A DNA stretch of 64,000 nucleotides, taken from positions 62,001-126,000 of the forward strand of contig CAWFMA010000023.1 in NCBI GenBank assembly GCA_963816855.1. The letters are read 5' to 3'. Position numbers and translations under genes: made by a program. Within the stretch, counting starts at the first letter, position 1. Every line of letters begins with the position of its first letter. A model generated the notes under the pieces. It was not told the origin of the DNA. It worked only from the letters and a program-made list of their open reading frames with translations, and made no database searches. This DNA comes from DASTFP01 sp963816855 (lineage in GTDB: Bacteria > Verrucomicrobiota > Verrucomicrobiia > Chthoniobacterales > Terrimicrobiaceae). Shown one piece after another: positions 43,048-51,066 of this stretch.

Positions 43048-45570
43048 ATGAGCAATTCACTTCCGATTTATGACCTCGACGAGGAAATCATCAGCGCGCT
43101 TCACCACGAAGGGCGCTTGATTCTGCAGGCTCCCACCGGTTCGGGGAAATCGACCCAGGTGCCGCAGATTCTCCTGGATGGAGGGGCGTTGCCCGCGGGA
43201 CGTTGCGTGATCCTTCAGCCGCGCCGATTGGCTGCCCGGATGCTTGCAAAGCGCGTTGCCGAGGAAAGGGGCGTTCAGTTGGGTGCAGAGGTGGGCTATC
43301 AAATTCGGCTGGATAATGTCTCCTCTCCCGCCACGCGCATCCTTTTCGTGACCGAAGGAGTTCTGCTGCGCCAAATTCTCGCGAATCCTCGCTTGGAAGG
43401 GACCTCCGTCGTCATTTTCGATGAGTTTCACGAGCGCCATCTGTATAGCGACATCACTCTTTCCTGCGCCCTGGACCTTCAGGCGTCCCACCGCCCGGAC
43501 CTGGGCATCATTGTCATGTCCGCCACACTCGATGGTGCGCGGCTCGAAAGTTACCTGGCCCCCTGCCAAACGCTGTCGTCCGAAGGGCGAATGTTTCCCG
43601 TGGAGATCGAGTACCTGCGACACGAGCCGCGCGACGATGAGGCCCCGTGGGAGCGCGCGGCGGAGGCCGTCGCCGAGAATTTCGAAAGGACCGAGGGAGA
43701 CGTTCTCGTTTTCATGCCGGGCGCTTACGAGATTCAGCGGACAATCCGTGAGTTGAGCCATCGCGCGCCAAGCGGGTGCCTGGTTCTTCCGCTTCACGGT
43801 GAGCTTCCAGCCTCCGAGCAGGACAAAGCGGTTTCCAGGGCCGGTCGGCGCAAGATCATTGTTTCCACCAATGTGGCCGAGACCTCCCTGACGATCGACG
43901 GCATCACGATGGTCGTCGACGCGGGCCTGGCGCGAGTTGCCCGCTACGATCCGCATCGGGGCATCAACATGCTGCTCATCGAGAAGATCAGCCGGGTTTC
44001 CGCGGAGCAGCGCGCCGGACGCGCGGGCCGCACCGCGCCGGGACTTTGCCTGCGGCTCTGGACCGAGCGCGACCATGCCTCGCGCGCGGCAACCGACCTG
44101 CCCGAAATCCGGCGCCTGGATCTTTCGGAGACGGTCCTTTCTCTTAAGGCTGCCGGAGTGCGTGAACTCACGCGTTTCCGCTGGCTCGACAGACCAGATG
44201 AAAAGTCGCTCGCGCGTTCCGAACAACTGCTCGCGGACCTCGGCGCCATCGACCATTTGGGAGAAATCACGGCTACCGGCCGCCGGATGCAACGCTTTCC
44301 CGTGCATCCGCGCTATGCGCGAATGTTTCTCGCCGCGAAGGAATTCGGCTGCGTTCGCGCAGCGGCTCTCATCGCGGCGCTCACGCAGTCCCGCAATCTT
44401 CTCCTGCGCGCCGAGCGGCGCGTCGAGGATGAACGCTCTGAAGTTTTCGGGCAGGGCATTTCGGACTTCCTGGTCCTTATCCGGGCTTTCTCCTACGCCG
44501 AGCGGCATAACTTTCGGGTCGACGCCCTGCGACCGCTCGCCATCCATGCCGAAGCCGCTCGGCAGGTCAAGAAGCTCTTCGAGCAGTTTCTCCAGATCGC
44601 CGGCGCCGAGGGTCTGGCCACCGACTCGGGAGCGGCGAAGGACGAAGCGATCGCCCGGTGCGTGCTGGCGGGCTTTGCGGACCAGGTCGCCCGCAGGCGA
44701 AGCGGAGGCACCCTGCTCTGCGATGTCGTCCATGGCCGGCGCGGCCAGCTCGCGCGGTCGAGCGTCGCGCAGAACAGCCGGCTGATCGTCGCGGCGGAGA
44801 TCAACGAGATCGAGGGCCGGGGCGGCGATGCCAAGGTGGTCCTTTCACTCGCCACCCAGATCGAGGAGAGTTGGTTGCGGGAAATGTTTCCGGACGATTT
44901 CCGGGAGCGTTCCGCCCACTTTTTCGACCAGACGCAGCGGCGCGTGGTCATCCGCCGCGAGAAGATCTTTCGGGATCTGGTCATCGAGTCCCAGGACCGT
45001 GACGCGGATCCTTCGCCCGAAGCCTCGGCGTATCTCGCCCAAGCGGTCCTGAATGGGGAACTCACCCTCCGCCATTGGGATGAGGCTGTGGAACAATGGA
45101 TCGCTCGCGCCGGCTTTCTCGCCAACGCCCTGCCGGAGCAGAACATCCTGAGAATCGGCCCGCGGGAGCGGGAAGACCTCGTCCGGCTTGCCTGCCGGGA
45201 CGCCACGAGTTATCGCGAGATCAAGGATCGCCCGATCCTGAACCTTGTCCGCGCGCTTCTTACTCCGGCGCAGCAGCAACTCGTGGAAAAACATGCCCCG
45301 GAGCGGCTCGAGTTGCCGGGCGGAAGCCGGGCCAAAATCACCTACTCGCCGGACTCACCGCCGTTCCTCAGCGCGCGGATCCAGGATCTTTACGGGGTCT
45401 CCGGGGATCTCAAGATCGCCTGCGGCCGCGTGGCGCTGGTCATTCACGTCCTCGCGCCCAATCACCGGCCCGTTCAAGTCACCAACAGTCTAAAGACCTT
45501 TTGGGCCGAGTCCTATCCGAAGTTAAAACAAACGCTCCAACGCCAATACCCCAAACACGAATGGCGCTGA
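43048..45570 (+). CDS. hrpB: ATP-dependent helicase HrpB
   Basis: 840-residue DEAH-box helicase with Walker A GSGKST (31-36), DEFHER (125-130), SAT (158-160), STNVAETSLTIDGI and the arginine-finger motif QRAGRAGRT. After the helicase core come the HA2 domain and an HrpB-specific C-terminal domain (FPPFLSARIQDLYG-like: PPFLSARIQDLYGVSGDLKI). The length agrees with HrpB (about 810 residues in E. coli). The biological substrate is unknown. The ATG at 43048 directly precedes the conserved SLPIYDL start; the earlier in-frame ATG-type codon at 42940 is not preferred. It converges on the HAD gene with 13 bp between. Confidence 0.93.
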   Translation: MSNSLPIYDLDEEIISALHHEGRLILQAPTGSGKSTQVPQILLDGGALPAGRCVILQPRRLAARMLAKRVAEERGVQLGAEVGYQIRLDNVSSPATRILFVTEGVLLRQILANPRLEGTSVVIFDEFHERHLYSDITLSCALDLQASHRPDLGIIVMSATLDGARLESYLAPCQTLSSEGRMFPVEIEYLRHEPRDDEAPWERAAEAVAENFERTEGDVLVFMPGAYEIQRTIRELSHRAPSGCLVLPLHGELPASEQDKAVSRAGRRKIIVSTNVAETSLTIDGITMVVDAGLARVARYDPHRGINMLLIEKISRVSAEQRAGRAGRTAPGLCLRLWTERDHASRAATDLPEIRRLDLSETVLSLKAAGVRELTRFRWLDRPDEKSLARSEQLLADLGAIDHLGEITATGRRMQRFPVHPRYARMFLAAKEFGCVRAAALIAALTQSRNLLLRAERRVEDERSEVFGQGISDFLVLIRAFSYAERHNFRVDALRPLAIHAEAARQVKKLFEQFLQIAGAEGLATDSGAAKDEAIARCVLAGFADQVARRRSGGTLLCDVVHGRRGQLARSSVAQNSRLIVAAEINEIEGRGGDAKVVLSLATQIEESWLREMFPDDFRERSAHFFDQTQRRVVIRREKIFRDLVIESQDRDADPSPEASAYLAQAVLNGELTLRHWDEAVEQWIARAGFLANALPEQNILRIGPREREDLVRLACRDATSYREIKDRPILNLVRALLTPAQQQLVEKHAPERLELPGGSRAKITYSPDSPPFLSARIQDLYGVSGDLKIACGRVALVIHVLAPNHRPVQVTNSLKTFWAESYPKLKQTLQRQYPKHEWR

Positions 45571-45583
45571 ATGATCCGGACGA

Positions 45584-46465
45584 TTAATAGCGCGGGGCCT
45601 TGGTGACCCCCGCTTCGACCTCGTGGCGACGCCTCTGGACGACCTGATCCGCGATCTCGCGCACCATCTCTTCGATGAGCAGCCGGAGATGGCCGCCCCG
45701 GCGAAAATCGGAGGGCGCGATGTTCTTCACACGATCGGCGTGCGTGCAAAGCTGGTAGCACTTTTTAAAGCTGGTCCGAGTGGGATCGTCGGGATTGTAA
45801 ACGGCGATCGCCTTGCCGCCGTTCCGCCGCATGACCGTGAAACAGGGGACGTCCGTTGGCCCGTCGCCAATATAGATCATGTTTGAAAAGGGAATCGGCC
45901 GAAGTTCCGCCGCCATGTGATCGTTCACGTCCTGGCTCATATCGAGCATGCCTTTGTTGATGCGGAAGAGGAACTGGGTTTTTTGGGTGTGACTGATCAC
46001 CCGGCGGGGAAAGGTAATCCGGCCATGAGAATCTTCGGCAAACTCGCATCCGAAGATCGCGCGCACATACGGCGCCAGCCGGCTGCCGTCAAGAATCGCC
46101 TTGAGACCGGAAGAAACAATATAGTGCTCGACGGTGATTCCATAGGTTAGGTGTTCGGCGGAAAGTAGGCCGGTCCGGAACTCCTCGAACATCTCGGGAA
46201 GGCCCCGGCAGAATGTGAGCCGGTCGCCGAGCGCGCGGAGTTCCGCGTTGGTGGGGCGATACATTTCCAGCGAATCGAGCAGCACCTTCATGTAGGCGAG
46301 TTCGTTGTCGTAACCCTCGTCCTTCACCAACTCCGCGCATCTTCTCCAGAAAACGTCCGAATTTATGCCAAAGACCGGAAAGATCGTCTCCTCCTGCATG
46401 TAGAGGGGAGAGAGAGTCTGGTCGTAGTCGTAGATGAGCGCGATGGTATTCTGCGGAACCGACAT
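45584..46465 (-). CDS. HAD-family phosphatase
   Basis: 293 residues. HAD motif I is IYDYDQTLSP (nucleophile and acid/base Asp pair), motif II IVSSGLK, and motif IV IYIGDGPTDVPCF. A large cap inserts between motifs I and II, including RRCAELVKDEGYDNELAYMKVLLD. It should hydrolyse a small phosphorylated metabolite in the cytoplasm. The start at 46465 (MSVPQNTIALIYDYD) has AGCGGAAAG about 12 nt upstream. The frame is open further upstream to 47092 into a decayed neighbour, but that part is not HAD-like. Confidence 0.87.
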   Translation of the reverse strand: MSVPQNTIALIYDYDQTLSPLYMQEETIFPVFGINSDVFWRRCAELVKDEGYDNELAYMKVLLDSLEMYRPTNAELRALGDRLTFCRGLPEMFEEFRTGLLSAEHLTYGITVEHYIVSSGLKAILDGSRLAPYVRAIFGCEFAEDSHGRITFPRRVISHTQKTQFLFRINKGMLDMSQDVNDHMAAELRPIPFSNMIYIGDGPTDVPCFTVMRRNGGKAIAVYNPDDPTRTSFKKCYQLCTHADRVKNIAPSDFRRGGHLRLLIEEMVREIADQVVQRRRHEVEAGVTKAPRY

Positions 46466-46758
46466 TGTCTTTCCGCTAACAGAATCTCGGGGCCTTCGCC
46501 ATGGGCGTTTTTGAATCCCCTCGTCGTTTACGGAAACGCGGGGAGAATCTTTCCAAGCGGAGAAACCGCGCCAGCTGGCCGCTGAATCGTCGAGCGCCCT
46601 TGTCAACCGTTTTACAATGCGGGCTGGCCCGCCGAATACGCGGTTTCCCCGCGCGTCTCGACCGGTCAACCTGCGACGTAGCGTAAGGAAGGCGAGTGCC
46701 GCGAGGACGCCGAGGCCGCTGGAAAACATGAAGGGGCGACGACGGCATGGATCGCCCT

Positions 46759-47303
46759 CTACCGGCGGCGAGTGCCGGTGCCTTCGAGGTCCAGGACGAC
46801 GCGTCCCTTCCAGTCCTTCCCTACTCGATTTCCACTGGATCGTGTCACGATCCTTGAAAATTGCGTGTCCCGTATAGGACACCGGCGGCAGCAGGCCGCT
46901 CTTCCATTCCATGGTCTGGGTCTTCTCGTTCCAAACCGGCGGCGGCAGCTCAACGGCCAGATCCGAGCCGTCGAAAATTAGGAATCGATATGTCTTCGTT
47001 AGCATGTCGAACCAAAAGATCGACATGCTTTGGCCTCCATCCGATTTTCGCGAGCTTTCCTCGCAGAAAGCGCCCGTCAAGGATCCAGTCAAAGGTCTCC
47101 GCGTACATCACCTCCTGGGCCGGCGGCGGCTGGCGTCGCATCATCTTCACGTCCCAGATTCCGCGCCACTTATCGACAATTTTAAATTGCGGCGACCCTT
47201 CGCCCGATGAGGATCCGCTGCCGTCGGTTTCAGCCGCTGACAGCGCCCGCTCCGAGAGCAGTAAGAGAAAACACGATAACAGCAAGGTGACCTGGCGCCT
47301 CAT
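46759..47303 (-). pseudogene. Secreted DUF1579-like protein with two frameshifts
   Basis: The start (MRRQVTLLLSCFLLLLSERALS) is a signal peptide, followed by IVDKWRGIWDVKMMRRQP and ETFDWILDGRFLRG. Near 47045 the sense continues in a second frame (MSIFWFDMLTKTYRFLIFDG, PPVWNEKTQTMEWKSGLLPP, IFKDRDTIQWKS), and near 46830 in a third (VGKDWKGRVVLDLEGTGTRR, then stop). The joined product of about 180 residues has the DUF1579-like order of elements. Two indels in 545 bp suggest either a pseudogene or poor base accuracy here. The last 293 bp before the HAD start hold no gene. Confidence 0.65.
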
Positions 47304-47467
47304 CGCTTAACACGCTGCGAAAACTGCGACCTTCACGGGGCCAAAAGAACTTAGGATTGGCGGGCCCGGATTAGAGAATTTAGCGACAGCCGAGATGGCT
47401 GTAGGCAACTCACAAAGTGCCTTCTTGTGCTCGCTGCCGAGGCTTTTCGGGGTTAGTGTGAGATCCG

Positions 47468-47863
47468 ATGAAATTAAGCCGCATTCTGGAGACCGTGCTC
47501 TACGCGACGAACCTTGCGGAAGCCGAGACTTTCTACACGAAGCTTCTCGAACGTGAGCCCTACGATCAGGTTAGCGGGCGGTACCTCTTTTACAAATTGG
47601 ACGAGGAAATGCTCCTGCTCTTTAATCCTGAGGCGACCTCTACCGACAATCAAGGGATTCCAACACACGGCACTTATGGGAGGGGACACGTCTGTTTTCG
47701 GATCGAGGAAGATCAGCTGGAGGCCTGGAAATCCCGCCTGGCGGGCCTTCGCGTCGCCCTCGAGTTGGAGCATACGTGGCCCAATGGGACAAAGTCTCTT
47801 TATTTTCGCGATCCTGCCGGCAATAGCATCGAGTTGGCTTCCTGGAGGATCTGGAATCGATGA
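47468..47863 (+). CDS. VOC-family protein (glyoxalase/dioxygenase superfamily)
   Basis: 131 residues with one vicinal-oxygen-chelate fold of two beta-alpha-beta-beta-beta units: ILETVLYATNLAEAETFYTKLLERE, KLDEEMLLLFNPEA, GHVCFRIEEDQLEAWKSRLA and YFRDPAGNSIELASW. Metal ligands of the type seen in the family may include the H in GHVCF and E in SIELASW. The substrate cannot be predicted (glyoxal adducts, fosfomycin and aromatic ring cleavage are all possible). It is a single gene between the decayed DUF1579-like gene and opcA. Confidence 0.87.
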   Translation: MKLSRILETVLYATNLAEAETFYTKLLEREPYDQVSGRYLFYKLDEEMLLLFNPEATSTDNQGIPTHGTYGRGHVCFRIEEDQLEAWKSRLAGLRVALELEHTWPNGTKSLYFRDPAGNSIELASWRIWNR

Positions 47864-48087
47864 AATAGACGGGTGATTGAAGAACTGTGAGATAGGGAAA
47901 AGGGCGTCTTCACTAAGCCAACTGAAGCTATCGGCAGCCCAGCCCGGCCGGAAAGCGAGCCGCGCGGCAGCGTCTGTCTGGGCGAATAACCCTTTCGAAA
48001 CCCCGCTTGTGGCGGTCCCCCGTTCGCTTAGGATGATCGCCGCCGGGTGATTTTGATTGATGGTTGGCCAGAAGGTTTGGAAAATTG

Positions 48088-49131
48088 TCAGCCGATGAGC
48101 GACTCGACCAGGGCTAGTGCCTTTCTGTAGAGCGGGTGCCCGCCGCCCCGGCTGAGCTCGTCCACGAGAATGTCGGCGGTTTCGCTTTTTCCGGCCGGGA
48201 CGAGCATCATGGTGTCGGTGATTCCCGCGCAATTAATGCGCGCGTGAAAGTAGTCCGAACCGGAGTCGCGCGCGATTTCAAGGGACGCGTCGGTGCATTC
48301 GAAGGCGCAACGGCCGATCGTAGGTCCTTCACTCACGGTTATCTCAAAATCGATGGGATGGTCATCGGGTGAAAGGAAGCGCTCGTTTTCGCTCAGCTTC
48401 CAGCCGAACCGTCCGGCGAGCCATCCGAGGAGCAGGAGTCCGGTGGTGCGCCGGGCGCAGGTGATGGAAATTCGTAGAATCTTGCCAACCCGGGCCAAGG
48501 CACAGGAGTGATCAAAGAGCTGCGCAAGCGCAAAACGGGCACCGAGAAGCCGCGTCCAATTCAGATCGCAAAGAACTGTCCGAACTTCGGTGAGCGTTCT
48601 GATCTTTTGGACCAATCGAAACTGCTGCTCGGGAGTTTCCCAGCTCGCGCTGTCGTAGATCAGGCGGTCCACCCAGCCCCAAAGTTTCTTGTCCAACGGC
48701 TCACGAAATTCTCCTTGCCACCAAAAATAGAGCGGGAGGTCGGAATCGAGATGGGAGAAGACGATATTTGGCAACGCGCTTACCATGTCCCCATCGAGTT
48801 CGAAGGTGATTTGCTCCGAACAGATCTGCCGCTCGCCTTTGCCGGCGAGATGGCAGTGCGCGCTAATCCAGGCCTTGGCCTGCTCCTGGGTTGCCCGGGG
48901 GTTGGCGAAAATCAGGAGCGCTCGGCAGGCATGCTGGGTGGCGATTTGCGAGATAAGACTTGTGTTCTCCGAGACCGACTTGGCGCTCTCCGTGTAGATG
49001 GCGAGATTTATCAGGGAGGCTCGCGTCTTGGTATCCCCGGTTTCCTCCCAAAGCTTGCCCAGTTCCCGGCTGATTTTTCCGATTTCCACCGGCAGGCCGG
49101 GCTCGATCAGCTCTTGTGCAGTGCTGCTCAC
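48088..49131 (-). CDS. opcA: Glucose-6-phosphate dehydrogenase assembly protein OpcA-like
   Basis: 347 residues matching the OpcA family: an N-terminal helical part (VEIGKISRELGKLWEETGD, SLINLAIYTESAKSV), HACRALLIFANP, QITFELDGDMVSALPNIVFSHLDSDLPLYFWWQGEF and LIYDSASWETPEQQF. OpcA activates or assembles G6PDH in cyanobacteria and actinobacteria. It overlaps zwf by 4 bp as ATGA, so the two are translationally coupled, which supports the call strongly. The C-terminal 110 residues contain an extra beta-rich portion (DFEITVSEGPTIGRCAFECT). Confidence 0.85.
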   Translation of the reverse strand: MSSTAQELIEPGLPVEIGKISRELGKLWEETGDTKTRASLINLAIYTESAKSVSENTSLISQIATQHACRALLIFANPRATQEQAKAWISAHCHLAGKGERQICSEQITFELDGDMVSALPNIVFSHLDSDLPLYFWWQGEFREPLDKKLWGWVDRLIYDSASWETPEQQFRLVQKIRTLTEVRTVLCDLNWTRLLGARFALAQLFDHSCALARVGKILRISITCARRTTGLLLLGWLAGRFGWKLSENERFLSPDDHPIDFEITVSEGPTIGRCAFECTDASLEIARDSGSDYFHARINCAGITDTMMLVPAGKSETADILVDELSRGGGHPLYRKALALVESLIG

Positions 49132-50660
49132 AGGCGCCTCCAGGTTGCGCCGTGGCGCTTGATTAAATCATCCGCCTCGCTGGGTCCCCACGTGCCCGCG
49201 GCGTAAATCGCCAGATCGTCCGAGTCCTTGTCCCATTCGGCGCGAATCGCGTCGACAAAGGTCCATGCTTCTTCAACCTCGTCGCGCCGGGCGAAGAGGG
49301 TGGCGTCCCCGCTCATCGCGTCGAGTAGCAGGCGCTCGTAAGCTTCGGGGGTGGCTTTGCCGAAGCTGGTCCCGTAATGGAAGTCCATTTTCACGGGTTC
49401 GATTCGCAGGCTGGAGCCCGGCATTTTCGCGCTCATTCGCAACGAAATACCTTCGTCCGGCTGGATGCGAATCACCAGCGCATTTGAATCTACTGTCTGG
49501 CCTTCGGCATTGAAGAGCACCGGCGGAGCCGCTTTGAATTGAACGGCGATCTCGGTGGCCGTTTTGGGCAGACGCTTCCCAACTCGCACGAAGAACGGCA
49601 CACCCGCCCAGCGCCAGTTGTCCACGTTGATATGAAGGGCCACGTAAGTTTCAGTCGTCGATTGCGGGTTGATATTTTTCTCGTCGCGATAGGCGGGCAC
49701 CCGTTTTCCGTTTTCTGTGCCGGCACCGTATTGAGCACGCACAACGTACTTCCTGACATTTTCACCTGTGATTGGGCGCAGGGTTTTCAACACTTTGACC
49801 TTTTCGTCGCGAATGGCGTCGGCATCCAAACCCGCGGGCGGTTCCATGGCGGTAAGACACAGGAGCTGCAGCAGGTGGTTCTGCACCATGTCGCGAAGAG
49901 CGCCCGCTTTGTCGTAATAGCCCGCCCGCCCCTCGACGCCCAGCGATTCGCTGGCGGTAATCTGGACATATTCGATGTAGCGTGAATTCCAGAGTTGCTC
50001 GAAAATGGCGTTCGCAAACCGCATTACCATGATATTTTGAGCGGTTTCCTTGCCGAGGTAGTGATCAATGCGGAAGGTGTCGCTCTCCGAGAAGGCGCCT
50101 TTGATCATTTCGTTGAGCCGTTGGGCGCTGGGCAAATCGCTTCCGAAGGGTTTTTCCACGATTACCCGCGCCCAGCTGCCGGACTGGGCCGCGTTGAGAC
50201 CGCTCTTGCGCAGATTTTCCAGAATGACCGGGAACTGGTCCGGGCCGGCGGCCAGGTAGTAGAGGCGGTTGCCACGTGTTCCGCGCTGGGAATCCAACTC
50301 CTCGAGGCGTTTGGCAAGGGATCTATAGCCCTCCAAATCGTCGAACTCGCTCCTGTGATAGAAGATCGAAGAAGCAAACCGCGTCCACAATTCCTCTTTG
50401 ATGCGCTGCCGCGAAAAGTTTCGCGCGGCTTCTTCGAGTTCTTTCCTGAAGATCTCATCATTCTTGTCCCGGCGCGCGAAGCCGACGACGCTCACGGCGG
50501 GCGGGAGGGCGCCATCGGCGGCAAGATTGTAAATTGCTGGGACGAGCTTACGATGAGTCAGGTCTCCCGTTGCGCCAAAAATGACGACGGCGCAAGGTTG
50601 TGGCATCATGCGGCTCGAAAGACCTTCGCGAAGCGGATTGACCTCCTTGATCTCAGGCAT
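49128..50660 (-). CDS. zwf: Glucose-6-phosphate 1-dehydrogenase
   Basis: 510 residues with the cofactor motif FGATGDLTHRKL (28-39), VIVEKPFGSDLPSAQ, the active-site peptide RIDHYLGKE near residue 200, and the downstream IQPDEGISLRMSAKMPG. It oxidises glucose 6-phosphate to 6-phosphogluconolactone, producing NADPH, as the entry to the oxidative pentose-phosphate pathway. It is followed by opcA with a 4-bp overlap. The divergent metallopeptidase begins 49 bp upstream, so both promoters must be in or near that gap. Confidence 0.96.
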   Translation of the reverse strand: MPEIKEVNPLREGLSSRMMPQPCAVVIFGATGDLTHRKLVPAIYNLAADGALPPAVSVVGFARRDKNDEIFRKELEEAARNFSRQRIKEELWTRFASSIFYHRSEFDDLEGYRSLAKRLEELDSQRGTRGNRLYYLAAGPDQFPVILENLRKSGLNAAQSGSWARVIVEKPFGSDLPSAQRLNEMIKGAFSESDTFRIDHYLGKETAQNIMVMRFANAIFEQLWNSRYIEYVQITASESLGVEGRAGYYDKAGALRDMVQNHLLQLLCLTAMEPPAGLDADAIRDEKVKVLKTLRPITGENVRKYVVRAQYGAGTENGKRVPAYRDEKNINPQSTTETYVALHINVDNWRWAGVPFFVRVGKRLPKTATEIAVQFKAAPPVLFNAEGQTVDSNALVIRIQPDEGISLRMSAKMPGSSLRIEPVKMDFHYGTSFGKATPEAYERLLLDAMSGDATLFARRDEVEEAWTFVDAIRAEWDKDSDDLAIYAAGTWGPSEADDLIKRHGATWRRL

Positions 50661-50709
50661 TGTCTATCCATACACGAAGCGCAGAAATTATGCCATCCAG
50701 AAGGTTGAA

Positions 50710-51051
50710 ATGAATCGGTCGTTGCTCTCGAAGATTGCGCAGGCGGAGGTCAGCGCCGCGCTTGAAGAGCTTCCGCCGCCAATTCGCGGCTTCGTGGCAA
50801 CGGTCCCCATTTTTCTTGAGCCCTGCCCGGATGCGGGTGATGTTGAGCGCGGGGTTGAACCGGACACGCTGGGGATTTTTGAGGAAGGCGCCGCAACTCC
50901 GCGTATCCGGCTTTGGCTGGAAAACATTTGGGCGCTTTCGCGGTCCGATACGGACGTTTTTCGCCAGGAGGTTCGCACGACACTCCTTCACGAAATTGGC
51001 CACCTTCTCGGATGGAGCGAGGAGGATGTCGATGACCGCGGTCTCGGTTAG
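50710..51051 (+). CDS. Minimal zinc metallopeptidase (DUF1025/zinicin-like)
   Basis: About 113 residues ending in HEIGHLLGWSEEDVDDRGL, an extended HExxHxxGxxExD zincin site (two His plus a third acidic or His ligand), preceded by LPPPIRGFVATVPIFLEPCP and TLGIFEEGAATPRIRLWLENI. These match the small MMP/zinicin-like metallopeptidase family; the physiological substrate is unknown. The ATG at 50710 (MNRSLLSKIAQAEVSAALEEL) is preferred to 50581, which would lie within the divergent zwf gene. Confidence 0.85.
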   Translation: MNRSLLSKIAQAEVSAALEELPPPIRGFVATVPIFLEPCPDAGDVERGVEPDTLGIFEEGAATPRIRLWLENIWALSRSDTDVFRQEVRTTLLHEIGHLLGWSEEDVDDRGLG

Positions 51052-51066
51052 CAGGGCAATCGGCGA

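Noticed and set aside
43057..44733. A 558-codon minus-strand open frame over hrpB
   Set aside because: It is the antisense of intact hrpB, with no motif of its own.
46466..47092. A fusion of the HAD phosphatase with a preceding secreted protein
   Set aside because: The frame is open by chance across a damaged DUF1579-like gene; the HAD domain starts cleanly at 46465.
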